NCBI RefSeq assembly: GCF_003999195.1
Contig: NZ_RJVR01000368.1
Coordinates: 1 to 45,249 of the forward strand
Reading direction: 5' to 3'
From: Streptomyces soli
GTDB taxonomy: Bacteria; Actinomycetota; Actinomycetes; Streptomycetales; Streptomycetaceae
DNA: 45,249 nt
Below are positions 15,282 through 22,267 of the stretch, piece by piece. The position numbers and the translations under genes are program-made. Below the pieces are notes generated by a model that had not been told where the DNA came from, made no database searches, and was given only the letters and a program-made list of their open reading frames with translations. The number at the start of each line of letters is the position of its first letter. Position 1 is the stretch's first letter.

Positions 15282-16486
15282 CGGACACCCACCGCTTCCC
15301 GGTCCCGCAGGCCGAGGCGGTGGCCGGCGGCGGCGAAGGCGTCGAGGATCCGGGCGATGTGGTCGTCGGTGTGAGTGGCCTGCAGGGACAGCCGGATCAG
15401 CGCCCGGCCCATCGGCACGGCGGGGGCGACCACGGCATGGGTGAACACGCCCTCGTCCAGGACCTCCTTCCACATCCGCCCGCACAACTCGGCGTCGCCG
15501 ATGTGCACGGGGACGATCGGGGTGACGGACTCGCCCGCGTCCCCGGTGTCGAAGCCGAGCGCCCGCAGCCCGCCCTCCAGCCGCCTCGCCAGCTCGAACA
15601 CCCGTGTACGGCGCTCGGGTTCCGTCTCGATGATGTCCAGCGCGGCGAGCGCGGCGGCGACCGTGGCCGGCGGCATCGAGGCGGTGAAGATGACCGGCCG
15701 TGCGCTGTAGCGCAGGTAGCCGACGATGTCGGCCGGACCGGCGAGCACGCCGCCGACCGAGCCGAAGCACTTCGACAGGGTGCCGGTGTACAGGTCCACG
15801 GCGTCCGGCAGTCCGAAGTGCTCGGCCACGCCCCGGCCGTGGGCGCCGAGCAGCCCGATGTCGTGAGCGCCGTCGACCACCAGCCGGGCGCCGTGGCGCC
15901 GGGCGAGCGCGGTGAGTTCGGGCAGCCGGCACAGGTCGCCCTCCATGGAGAACAGTCCGTCCGTGACGATGACCTTGGCGGCGCCGGTATCGGCCGTGAG
16001 CTGCCGCTCCAGATCGGCCATGTCGGAGTGCCGGTACAGGCGCTTTTCGGCGGCTCCGAGCCGGATGGCGTCCACCATCGAGGCGTGGTTGGCCATGTCG
16101 CTGAAGACGAGGTCGCCCCTGCCGAACAGCGGTGTGAGCGCCAGGTTCGCCTGAAAGCCGGTCGTGGTCACGATCGCCGCCTCGCGGCCGAGGAACGCGG
16201 CGAGCCGGGCCTCCAGCTCCTCGTGCAGCGGCAGCGTCCCGCACACCAGGCGGCTCCCGGAGCACGAGGTGCCGTAACGGTCCAGCGCCCGGGCGGCGGC
16301 CGCCCGCACTCTCGGGTCGCCCGACAGCCCGAGGTAGTCATTGCAGGCGGTCATGACCACCCGTACGCCGTCGACCAGGACCTCCCCGTCCCCGGCCGTT
16401 GCCATGGGGCGGTAGAAGGGTCGTGGACCGGCCTCCGTCATGGCCCGGGCGAGCGGCGGCAGATGTTTGGCGAAGATGTCCGCCAT
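15278..16486 (-). CDS. spt: Alpha-oxoamine synthase, serine palmitoyltransferase (Spt) candidate
   Basis: A 402-residue PLP enzyme of the alpha-oxoamine synthase family (Spt, BioF, Kbl, HemA), which condenses an amino acid with an acyl thioester and releases CO2. It has NDYLGLSGDPRV, RYGTSCSGSRLVCGT, VVDGAHDIGLLGAHGRG (Asp205 and His208) and the PLP lysine Lys239 in TLSKCFGSVGG. The GTSCSGSR...GTLPLHEELE block and its neighbours favour Spt over BioF; no bio genes are nearby. Start ATG 16484-16486 follows GGAGAG, 19 bp after the P450 gene. The pairing with a bCerS-like and CerR-like gene is the main reason for calling sphingolipid synthesis. 3-Ketosphinganine from serine and acyl-CoA or acyl-ACP would be the product. 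Confidence 0.78.
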   Translation of the reverse strand: MADIFAKHLPPLARAMTEAGPRPFYRPMATAGDGEVLVDGVRVVMTACNDYLGLSGDPRVRAAAARALDRYGTSCSGSRLVCGTLPLHEELEARLAAFLGREAAIVTTTGFQANLALTPLFGRGDLVFSDMANHASMVDAIRLGAAEKRLYRHSDMADLERQLTADTGAAKVIVTDGLFSMEGDLCRLPELTALARRHGARLVVDGAHDIGLLGAHGRGVAEHFGLPDAVDLYTGTLSKCFGSVGGVLAGPADIVGYLRYSARPVIFTASMPPATVAAALAALDIIETEPERRTRVFELARRLEGGLRALGFDTGDAGESVTPIVPVHIGDAELCGRMWKEVLDEGVFTHAVVAPAVPMGRALIRLSLQATHTDDHIARILDAFAAAGHRLGLRDREAVGVR

Positions 16487-16505
16487 GGTTTCTCTCCTCA
16501 GATCC

Positions 16506-17750
16506 TCAGAGCGCGATGGGGAGGCGGGTGATATCGGCCATGCTCGGCCCGGGCTGCCGTACCGGTGGCGCGGCGAGTCGGGCGCCCGGCAGTTCGCGGG
16601 CGAAGCCCCGCATGAAAGCGGTGGCCTGGGCACGGGCGAGCAGGGCGCCCAGGCAGTAGTGCAGTCCTGAGCCGTAGGCCAGCAGTCGTTGCGGCGGACG
16701 GTCTGGATCGAAGGTGTGCGGGTCCGCGAAGAGCTCCGGGTCGCGGTGCGCGGCGCCGATGAGGGCGTGGACGATCTGGCCCCCGGGCAGCGGCCGCCCG
16801 CCGAGTTCCGTGTCGGCGCCGGCGACCCGGGTCACCACCCGGCCCGGTGGATCCCAGCGCAGCATCTCGTCGACGAGCCGGTCGGCGAAGTCCGGCTCCC
16901 GGCCGATCCTCGCCGCGAGCCCCGGGAGGGTCGCCAGTGCCTGGGCCAGGCCGGCCAGCAGCGCGGCGGTGGTGGGCACCCCGGCCGAGAACAGCGTCAG
17001 CAGCAGATAGCGCGCCCCCTCCGGATCGTCGGCCGCCCAGCGGGACAGCAGATCGCCGGTCGGCCGCCGCCGGCGGTCGGCCAGGATCCGCTCGTAGCAG
17101 GCCAGTTGGGCCTCGGCGGCCTGGTCGGCCCGGCGTACGACACTCGGCGGGCTGGCCAGCTCCTCGACCCGAACCATGGCCAGGCTCTCAGCGGTCAGCC
17201 ATGCCTGGTCGACCGCCGCGGGCAGCCCGAGCAGCCCGGCGAGCACGGCGGTCGGCAGCGGACGGCAGACCGCCCCCACGATGTCGGCGGAGCCCTCCCG
17301 GCGGACCCGGGCCGCGAAGTCGCTCACGTACTCGTCGGCCAGCGGCTCCACGACGGACGCCGCCAGGTCCGCCACCACCCGGGGAGTGAGCGCCGCCGCC
17401 AGCGGGCGGCGCCGTGCCGTGTGCTCAGGCGGATCCTGCTGCAGCGGCGTCTCGCAGAGGCCTGCCGTGCTCGGGCTGTCGCGCCAGCCGGGCCGGTGCC
17501 GGTCCCGCCAGGACGCGCTGAGGGTGCGCCAGTTCCGTTCGGCGAGCACTTGTCGGCAGTCGTCGTAGCCGGTGACGAGCAGCGCGCGCCAGGGGGTGGG
17601 CACCAGCGGTCCCGCGGCGCGCAGCTCGTCGTAGACGACGGCCAGATTCCGCGGGTCCGAGACATGGCGCCACCGTCGTACGAGACCGGCGGTGGCGCGG
17701 GCGTCCAGAGTCGGGGCACTCGGGATACTCAGCAAAAGCTTCTGACTCAT
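16506..17750 (-). CDS. Cytochrome P450
   Basis: A 414-residue soluble P450. The haem loop is LAYGSGLHYCLGALLAR with Cys366, the K-helix ExxR is Glu295-Arg298 (EMLRW), and QQDPPEHTARRRPL is the usual C-helix haem-propionate segment. The I-helix reads SAGVPTTAALL (Ala256-Thr261): the acid normally before the Thr pair (AGxE/DTT) is a proline, which is unusual. ATG 17748-17750 is chosen from family length; a GTG at 17840 would add 30 residues over the promoter repeats. It is first in the five-gene operon, so hydroxylation of the long-chain base or acyl chain is the natural guess. No redox partner gene is present. Confidence 0.88.
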   Translation of the reverse strand: MSQKLLLSIPSAPTLDARATAGLVRRWRHVSDPRNLAVVYDELRAAGPLVPTPWRALLVTGYDDCRQVLAERNWRTLSASWRDRHRPGWRDSPSTAGLCETPLQQDPPEHTARRRPLAAALTPRVVADLAASVVEPLADEYVSDFAARVRREGSADIVGAVCRPLPTAVLAGLLGLPAAVDQAWLTAESLAMVRVEELASPPSVVRRADQAAEAQLACYERILADRRRRPTGDLLSRWAADDPEGARYLLLTLFSAGVPTTAALLAGLAQALATLPGLAARIGREPDFADRLVDEMLRWDPPGRVVTRVAGADTELGGRPLPGGQIVHALIGAAHRDPELFADPHTFDPDRPPQRLLAYGSGLHYCLGALLARAQATAFMRGFARELPGARLAAPPVRQPGPSMADITRLPIAL

Positions 17751-17832
17751 CTGTCGTCGGAACGGGCTTCGGCCTGAAGTCGGATATGGAAGCCTGCTCC
17801 GCCGACCGCACTCCGGGCCAGCCGAAAGCGCC

Positions 17833-17869
17833 CTTTTCACCTGTACGTGGACTAAGTTCGCTTTTCACC
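17833..17869 (-). promoter_or_regulatory. Direct repeats GGTGAAAAG upstream of the P450 operon
   Basis: Two identical 9-bp copies (minus-strand GGTGAAAAG) at 17833-17841 and 17861-17869 are spaced 28 bp start to start and lie 83-120 bp upstream of the chosen P450 start. They sit in the only sizeable gap before the operon, so they may be an activator or repressor site. The remaining gap up to 18010 also has a short tandem CCGAGCAGT run (about 17986-18010). Confidence 0.4.
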
Positions 17870-18010
17870 GCGCAAGTCAGTACGGCATCCGACCGCGTGC
17901 ACCTACCCGGCCCCTGGTGACCCGCCGCCGGTCAGACCCCCTCGCCGGCCACCACCGCACTCGCCCCAACAGCCCCAGGAAGCCCAGCAGTCCGAGCAGT
18001 CCGAGCAGCC

Positions 18011-19120
18011 TCAGAAGCGGAGCACCGCGGCGATGTGATCGTGCGCCGAGAGCGTGCCGTCGGGGAGGAAGACCACCTCGCCGCCGGTGTCGAGCGTGGC
18101 CTCGATGATCTCGTCGACGATGTCCTCGCGGACGGCGAGGTCGACGGCGGCCTCGGAGTCGGAGGGCAGCAGGTGGCTGTCGGTGACGACCACGGTCCGC
18201 TGGAAGCCGTCCTCGACCGCGAGCAGGTCGATGCGGCCCTCGCGCACGGTCTGCCAGACCTCGTCCAGACCGGCGGCGAAGACCTTGCGGCCCTGGGCGT
18301 TCTCGATCCGCTGGGTCACCCGGTCGATCTCGTGCACGGCCTCGGCCGCCAGCACCGGCCGCAGCTCCTGTGCCAGAGCGGGGGCGGGGCCGTTGGCCAG
18401 GCCGCCGCTGTGGACGCGCCCGGTGGCCGACTTGGCTGTCGTGCCGACGTCGTCGAGGAGGCTCAGCTCCTGCGGCAGGCCGACCAGGTGGAAGGGCCGG
18501 GGGTTCTCGGCGAGCAGTGCGTGCAGGGCCACGTCGACCTGACGGAAGTAGCGCCGGGCCTCTTCACCCCGCAGCGGGTCGAAACGGTCACCGACGCGCT
18601 CCTGGTGCTCGGGGTCGGGCTGGGGGACGTCGGGTTCCATCGGGAAGTCGCCGGTCTCGGCCTTGCGAATCTCGTCGAAGCTGCCGCTCCACAGCGTCGT
18701 GAGGTTCAGCGACACCGCCAGCACCCAGTACGGGTGCGCCTGCTCGCGGGCCGCGACGAGATTGCGGGTCTCGAAGGTGTCGCTGAGGACGACCCGTTCG
18801 GGCACGGTGCGCGGCAGGTCCCAGACGTGGTTCTCGCCGTGCGCCGCGAAGAGCACCAGCCCGTCCAGGCTGTGCCGAAAATCGACCTCGGCGACGGCCC
18901 GGTCCAGTTGGCCCGCGACCTCGAAGCGCGCCTCCCGGGACACCGCGGGATCGGCTTCGAGGCGGCGCTTGGCCTCGGCGACGAGGTTGCGCAGCCGGAC
19001 CGGATCCTCCGAGTTCAGCCGCTGGCGGCGATGGACCGGCAGCGCCACAGTGACAGCGGGATAAGGCCGCCGTGCGCGCAGCTCCACGAGTGTGCCCGAT
19101 GTCAGGTCAGTGATGTGCAT
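18011..19120 (-). CDS. baeRF3-family (eRF1-like) protein
   Basis: A 369-residue protein of the bacterial eRF1-like (baeRF) superfamily. The N-terminus has YPAVTVALPVHRR and DPVRLRNLVAEAKRRL, typical of baeRF3. The middle has FHLVGLPQEL, and the C-terminus has IDLLAVEDG and GGEVVFLPDGTLSAHDHIAAVLRF, an eL30/eRF1 domain-3-like ending. These proteins are thought to act on ribosomes under stress, but the target is not established. ATG 19118-19120 follows GGGAGG; a longer frame upstream overlaps the NlpC terminator. It is a monocistronic gene, 116 bp after the NlpC/P60 gene. Confidence 0.82.
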   Translation of the reverse strand: MHITDLTSGTLVELRARRPYPAVTVALPVHRRQRLNSEDPVRLRNLVAEAKRRLEADPAVSREARFEVAGQLDRAVAEVDFRHSLDGLVLFAAHGENHVWDLPRTVPERVVLSDTFETRNLVAAREQAHPYWVLAVSLNLTTLWSGSFDEIRKAETGDFPMEPDVPQPDPEHQERVGDRFDPLRGEEARRYFRQVDVALHALLAENPRPFHLVGLPQELSLLDDVGTTAKSATGRVHSGGLANGPAPALAQELRPVLAAEAVHEIDRVTQRIENAQGRKVFAAGLDEVWQTVREGRIDLLAVEDGFQRTVVVTDSHLLPSDSEAAVDLAVREDIVDEIIEATLDTGGEVVFLPDGTLSAHDHIAAVLRF

Positions 19121-19191
19121 CAGCGCCTCCCGACGGTGGCTCTTCCCCCAAGCATCACGCACCTGCCGCGGGCCCGCGCGGTGAAGGGGGA

Positions 19192-19225
19192 GGGGCCGCC
19201 GACTTTTTCCAAAACCGGCGGCCCC
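19192..19225 (-). terminator. Intrinsic terminator of the NlpC/P60 gene
   Basis: A GGGGCCGCCG / CGGCGGCCCC 10-bp perfect stem (19192-19201 with 19216-19225) has a 14-base loop that can extend by TTTT/AAAA pairing. It begins 12 bp after the NlpC stop on the minus strand. There is no U-tract, as is common in Streptomyces. Confidence 0.8.
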
Positions 19226-19236
19226 GCACAAAAACG

Positions 19237-20043
19237 TCAGGCGACGCGTACCGCCGAGGTGGGCATGTAGTAGGCCATCTTCTGGATGACGACGCCCTTG
19301 CTGGGGTTCGCGGCGTCCAGGTACTCGCCATTACCGACATATACGGCGACGTGGTAGGCCGAGCCGCGTCCGCCCCAGAAGAGCAGGTCGCCGACCTGGA
19401 CGTTGGAGACGGAGACCGCGGTGCCGACGGTCGACTGCTCGGCGGCCGTGCGCGGCAGGTCGACGCCGATGGCCGCGAAGGCGGCCTTGGTGAGGCCGGA
19501 GCAGTCGTAGGAGGAGGGGCCCGAGGCGCCGTAGACGTACGACTTGCCGACCTGGGCCTGGAGGAAGCCGATCACCGCGGCGATGCTTCCGGTCGCCGAC
19601 GAGGAGGTGGAGGTGAGCGTGGTGCGCGCGGAGGAGCGGGAGGCGGCGGCGGTGTCACGAGCCTTGGCGGCGGCCTTTGCGGCGGCGGCCTTGCGGTCGG
19701 CGGTGCGCTTGGCCTTCTCGGCCTGCTTGAGGGCCGCTTGGTACGCGTCGTCCTTCTCAGCCTGGACCTGGAGGTCGAGCGCGGTCTGGTCCAGCGCGTC
19801 GACGGCCTGCGCGGCCGTGGTGGCCGTCGACAGGGGGACCACCGGGATGCTGCCGGTGGTGGCCGGGTCGTTCGTCGTGGCGGTGTCAGCGTTCGCCGGA
19901 GCCGACATTCCGGTCAGAGCAAGCGTGCCGATGACGCCGCCGGCGATTCCTGCGCGGCGCACCCAGTTGGGGTTGGGCACGGTCTGCGAGGCACGTCGCC
20001 GACGGCGTATATGCGAGGTCGTATCGGTCTGAGAAGGAGACAT
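19237..20043 (-). CDS. Secreted NlpC/P60 peptidoglycan endopeptidase
   Basis: A 268-residue C40 peptidase that should cut cell-wall stem peptides. The N-terminus is very basic (RRRRRAS), followed by a hydrophobic signal stretch (AGIAGGVIGTLALTGMSAPANA, cleavage about residue 52). An Ala/Lys-rich coiled-coil spacer follows (~80-145). The catalytic domain has SSYDCSGLTKAAF (nucleophile Cys), AYHVAVYVGNGEYLDA (His) and the NPSKGVVIQ strand. The start ATG 20041-20043 has a weak ribosome site. The gene is divergent from nuoA across a 555-bp gap, as in S. coelicolor. I looked for a c-di-AMP (ydaO) riboswitch in its leader and did not find one. Confidence 0.93.
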   Translation of the reverse strand: MSPSQTDTTSHIRRRRRASQTVPNPNWVRRAGIAGGVIGTLALTGMSAPANADTATTNDPATTGSIPVVPLSTATTAAQAVDALDQTALDLQVQAEKDDAYQAALKQAEKAKRTADRKAAAAKAAAKARDTAAASRSSARTTLTSTSSSATGSIAAVIGFLQAQVGKSYVYGASGPSSYDCSGLTKAAFAAIGVDLPRTAAEQSTVGTAVSVSNVQVGDLLFWGGRGSAYHVAVYVGNGEYLDAANPSKGVVIQKMAYYMPTSAVRVA

Positions 20044-20598
20044 GGACTCTTGGGTATCAGGCGTCAGCGGTTCCGCTCAACAAAAGTGCGATCCGCCACA
20101 GTTGAGGGCGCTGTACCGCTATCATCCGTTTTTTGATCTTCCTTATAACCGGCATACACGACATCAAGTCCATTTGCTCGTGCGCGCGTTCACGTGCCTC
20201 CCGGGCCCGTCAGTACGGGGGTTGCCGTCTCACCCGCACGGGCGGCGGAGTGCTACCACGTCGCGCCGTCCATCTCCAATTTGCCTGCGTTGCAAGATTC
20301 TTGATAATGCAACAACCGCTGCGACCAGCGGTAACGCGCCGAAATGTGACTTCTGGTGATCATTTGAGTGTGACGAGTGAGAAGATCACCGCTCATCCGA
20401 CTTCATGATCATTCACCGGGTGGCGTAGATCACAAAGGCGAGAGTGAACCCCGTGTCGCAGATCACAGACCGGGAGACGTAGGATGCAGGCGGTTCGGGC
20501 TTGTGAACTGCCTCACATAGGCACGATCTTCGTGACGTGGCTCACACACCCGGGCACGGTCCGTCATCAGTCATCGTCGACTGGAAGGAGCGGGGACG
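20044..20598. promoter_or_regulatory. 555-bp divergent regulatory region, nlpC / nuoA
   Basis: A long non-coding, relatively AT-rich region. It contains many GTGA/TCAC half-sites, e.g. GTGAGAAGATCAC near 20377-20389 and two AGATCACA copies near 20427 and 20460. Two better matches to the Rex operator are listed separately. The nlpC side (20044-20350) should hold a long leader; it has runs such as TTTTTTGATC near 20130 but no RNA motif I can name. No gene was found. Confidence 0.5.
20501..20547 (+). promoter_or_regulatory. Two tandem Rex-like operators upstream of nuoA
   Basis: The Streptomyces Rex operator is close to TTGTGAA-N4-TTCACAA. Site 1 (20501-20518) reads TTGTGAACTGCCTCACAT, matching 12 of the 14 fixed bases. 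Site 2 (20530-20547) reads TCGTGACGTGGCTCACAC, a weaker match with the GTGA/TCAC core intact. The centres are 29 bp apart and the sites end 51 bp before the nuoA start. Rex releases DNA when NADH/NAD+ is high, and nuo is a known Rex target in S. coelicolor, so redox control of complex I is well supported. Confidence 0.7.
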
Positions 20599-20958
20599 GT
20601 GAACGCCTACGCGCCCATCCTCGTGCTGGGCGGCCTCGCGGCCGGCTTCGCGATCTTCTCCGTGCTCATGGCCTCGTTGATCGGCCCAAAGCGGTACAAC
20701 CGGGCCAAACTTGAGGCGTATGAGTGCGGTATCGAGCCCACTCCGCATCCGGCCGGTGGTGGCCGCTTCCCGATCAAGTACTACCTCACGGCGATGCTCT
20801 TCATCGTCTTCGACATCGAGATCGTCTTCCTCTATCCCTGGGCCGTCACCTTCGACTCCCTGGGGATCTTCGGGCTCGTGGAGATGCTCCTCTTCGTGCT
20901 CACCGTCTTCGTCGCCTACGCCTATGTCTGGCGTCGCGGCGGCCTGGAATGGGACTGA
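20599..20958 (+). CDS. nuoA: NADH-quinone oxidoreductase subunit A
   Basis: The first gene of a complete 14-subunit complex I operon. The 119-residue protein has three membrane helices (about 5-27, 60-82 and 88-110) and the conserved loop YECGIEPTPHPAG, with KYYLTAMLFIVFDIEIVFLYPW containing the functional acidic residues D and E of NuoA. It helps frame the quinone channel at the arm junction. GTG 20599 follows GGAAGGAG. nuoB starts 20 bp downstream. Confidence 0.97.
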   Translation: MNAYAPILVLGGLAAGFAIFSVLMASLIGPKRYNRAKLEAYECGIEPTPHPAGGGRFPIKYYLTAMLFIVFDIEIVFLYPWAVTFDSLGIFGLVEMLLFVLTVFVAYAYVWRRGGLEWD

Positions 20959-20978
20959 AGGGGCGGGAGTAACACAGC

Positions 20979-21533
20979 ATGGGTATTGAAGAGAAACTGC
21001 CGAGCGGATTCCTGCTGACGTCTGTCGAGACGGCCGCCGGCTGGGTGCGGAAGGCGTCGGTCTTCCCGGCCACCTTCGGCCTGGCCTGCTGCGCCATCGA
21101 GATGATGACCACCGGCGCCGGGCGCTACGACCTGGCCCGCTTCGGCATGGAGGTCTTCCGCGGCTCACCGCGGCAGGCGGATCTGATGATCGTCGCCGGC
21201 CGGGTCAGCCAGAAGATGGCCCCTGTCCTGCGCCAGGTCTACGACCAGATGCCGAACCCCAAGTGGGTCATCTCCATGGGCGTCTGCGCATCGAGCGGCG
21301 GCATGTTCAACAACTACGCCATTGTGCAGGGAGTTGACCATGTTGTCCCGGTTGACATCTATCTGCCCGGATGTCCACCACGGCCCGAGATGCTGATGGA
21401 CGCGATCCTCAAGCTCCACGAGAAGATCCGCCACGAGAAGCTCGGCGTGAACCGCGAGCAGGCGGCCCGCGAGGCGGAGGAAGCGGCCCTCAAGGCACTC
21501 CCCACGATCGAGATGAAGGGGCTGCTGCGGTGA
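20979..21533 (+). CDS. nuoB: NADH-quinone oxidoreductase subunit B (cluster N2)
   Basis: A 184-residue subunit carrying the terminal 4Fe-4S cluster N2 next to quinone. The ligands Cys37-Cys38 (LACCAIEMM), Cys103 (GVCASSGG) and Cys132 (LPGCPPRPE) are all present. The C-terminal tail after residue 150 is Ala/Glu/Lys-rich, longer than needed for the fold. The ATG at 20979 has GGGGCGGGAG upstream. The stop overlaps the nuoC GTG start (GTGA). Confidence 0.98.
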   Translation: MGIEEKLPSGFLLTSVETAAGWVRKASVFPATFGLACCAIEMMTTGAGRYDLARFGMEVFRGSPRQADLMIVAGRVSQKMAPVLRQVYDQMPNPKWVISMGVCASSGGMFNNYAIVQGVDHVVPVDIYLPGCPPRPEMLMDAILKLHEKIRHEKLGVNREQAAREAEEAALKALPTIEMKGLLR

Positions 21534-22267
21534 CCGACTCCCCGAACACCCCCAACCCGGACCGCGACGTCCAGGCCGAGAACCTCCCCGGCCAGCGCGC
21601 CGACCACGGCGAGGCCATCCGCGTCCAGCGCGGCATGTTCGGCGCCCGCAACGGCGGCGACACCTCCGGCTACGGCGGCCTCGTACGGACCGTAAGGCTG
21701 CCCGGGGCCACCAGCCGCCCGTACGGAGGCTGGTTCGACGAGGTCGCGGACGAACTGGAAGGCGCGCTGGAGGAGCAGGACCTCCTCCCGGAGAACGCGA
21801 TCGAGAAGACCGTCGTCGACCGCGACGAGCTGACCTTCCACATCGCCCGCGAGCACCTGCCACTCGTGGCCGCCACCCTGCGCGACGACCCCGCCCTGCG
21901 CTTCGAGCTCTGTACGGGCGTGAGCGCCGTCCACTACCCGGAGGACAAGGGCCGCGAGCTGCACGCCGTCTACCACCTGCGGTCGATCACCCACAACCGG
22001 CTGATCCGCCTGGAGGTGTCGGCGCCCGACGCCGATCCGCGCATCCCGTCGATCGTCGGGACCTACCCGACCAACGACTGGCACGAGCGCGAGGTCTACG
22101 ACTTCTTCGGCCTGATCTTCGACGGTCACCCGGCGCTCACGCGGATCATGATGCCGGACGACTGGCAGGGCCACCCGCAGCGCAAGGACTATCCCCTCGG
22201 CGGCATCCCCGTCGAGTACAAGGGCGCCCAGATCCCGGCTCCGGACCAGCGGAGGTCGTACTCGTGA
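21530..22267 (+). CDS. nuoC: NADH-quinone oxidoreductase subunit C
   Basis: A 245-residue peripheral-arm subunit separate from NuoD (not the E. coli NuoCD fusion). The core is YHLRSITHNRLIRLEV...DPRIPSIVGTYPTNDWHEREVYDFFGL followed by MPDDWQGHPQRKDYPLGG, the NuoC signature. The first ~80 residues, starting VTDSPNTPNPDRDVQ, are a variable actinobacterial lead. GTG 21530 overlaps the nuoB stop; a longer open frame further upstream lies inside nuoB and is not used. Confidence 0.96.
   Translation: MTDSPNTPNPDRDVQAENLPGQRADHGEAIRVQRGMFGARNGGDTSGYGGLVRTVRLPGATSRPYGGWFDEVADELEGALEEQDLLPENAIEKTVVDRDELTFHIAREHLPLVAATLRDDPALRFELCTGVSAVHYPEDKGRELHAVYHLRSITHNRLIRLEVSAPDADPRIPSIVGTYPTNDWHEREVYDFFGLIFDGHPALTRIMMPDDWQGHPQRKDYPLGGIPVEYKGAQIPAPDQRRSYS

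Noticed and set aside
15278..16486. BioF or Kbl identity for the alpha-oxoamine synthase
   Set aside because: No biotin or threonine-catabolism genes adjoin and the bCerS/CerR-like partners favour Spt; it cannot be fully excluded by eye.
17751..17840. Longer P450 start at GTG 17840
   Set aside because: It would add 30 Arg/Pro/Ser-rich residues with no family match and cover the paired GGTGAAAAG repeats.
20044..20350. c-di-AMP (ydaO-type) riboswitch in the nlpC leader
   Set aside because: Such switches precede some Streptomyces wall hydrolases, but the minus strand here lacks the conserved GGGGAACC/GGGTGAAT and CGAACCCG..CAGCTAACC blocks.
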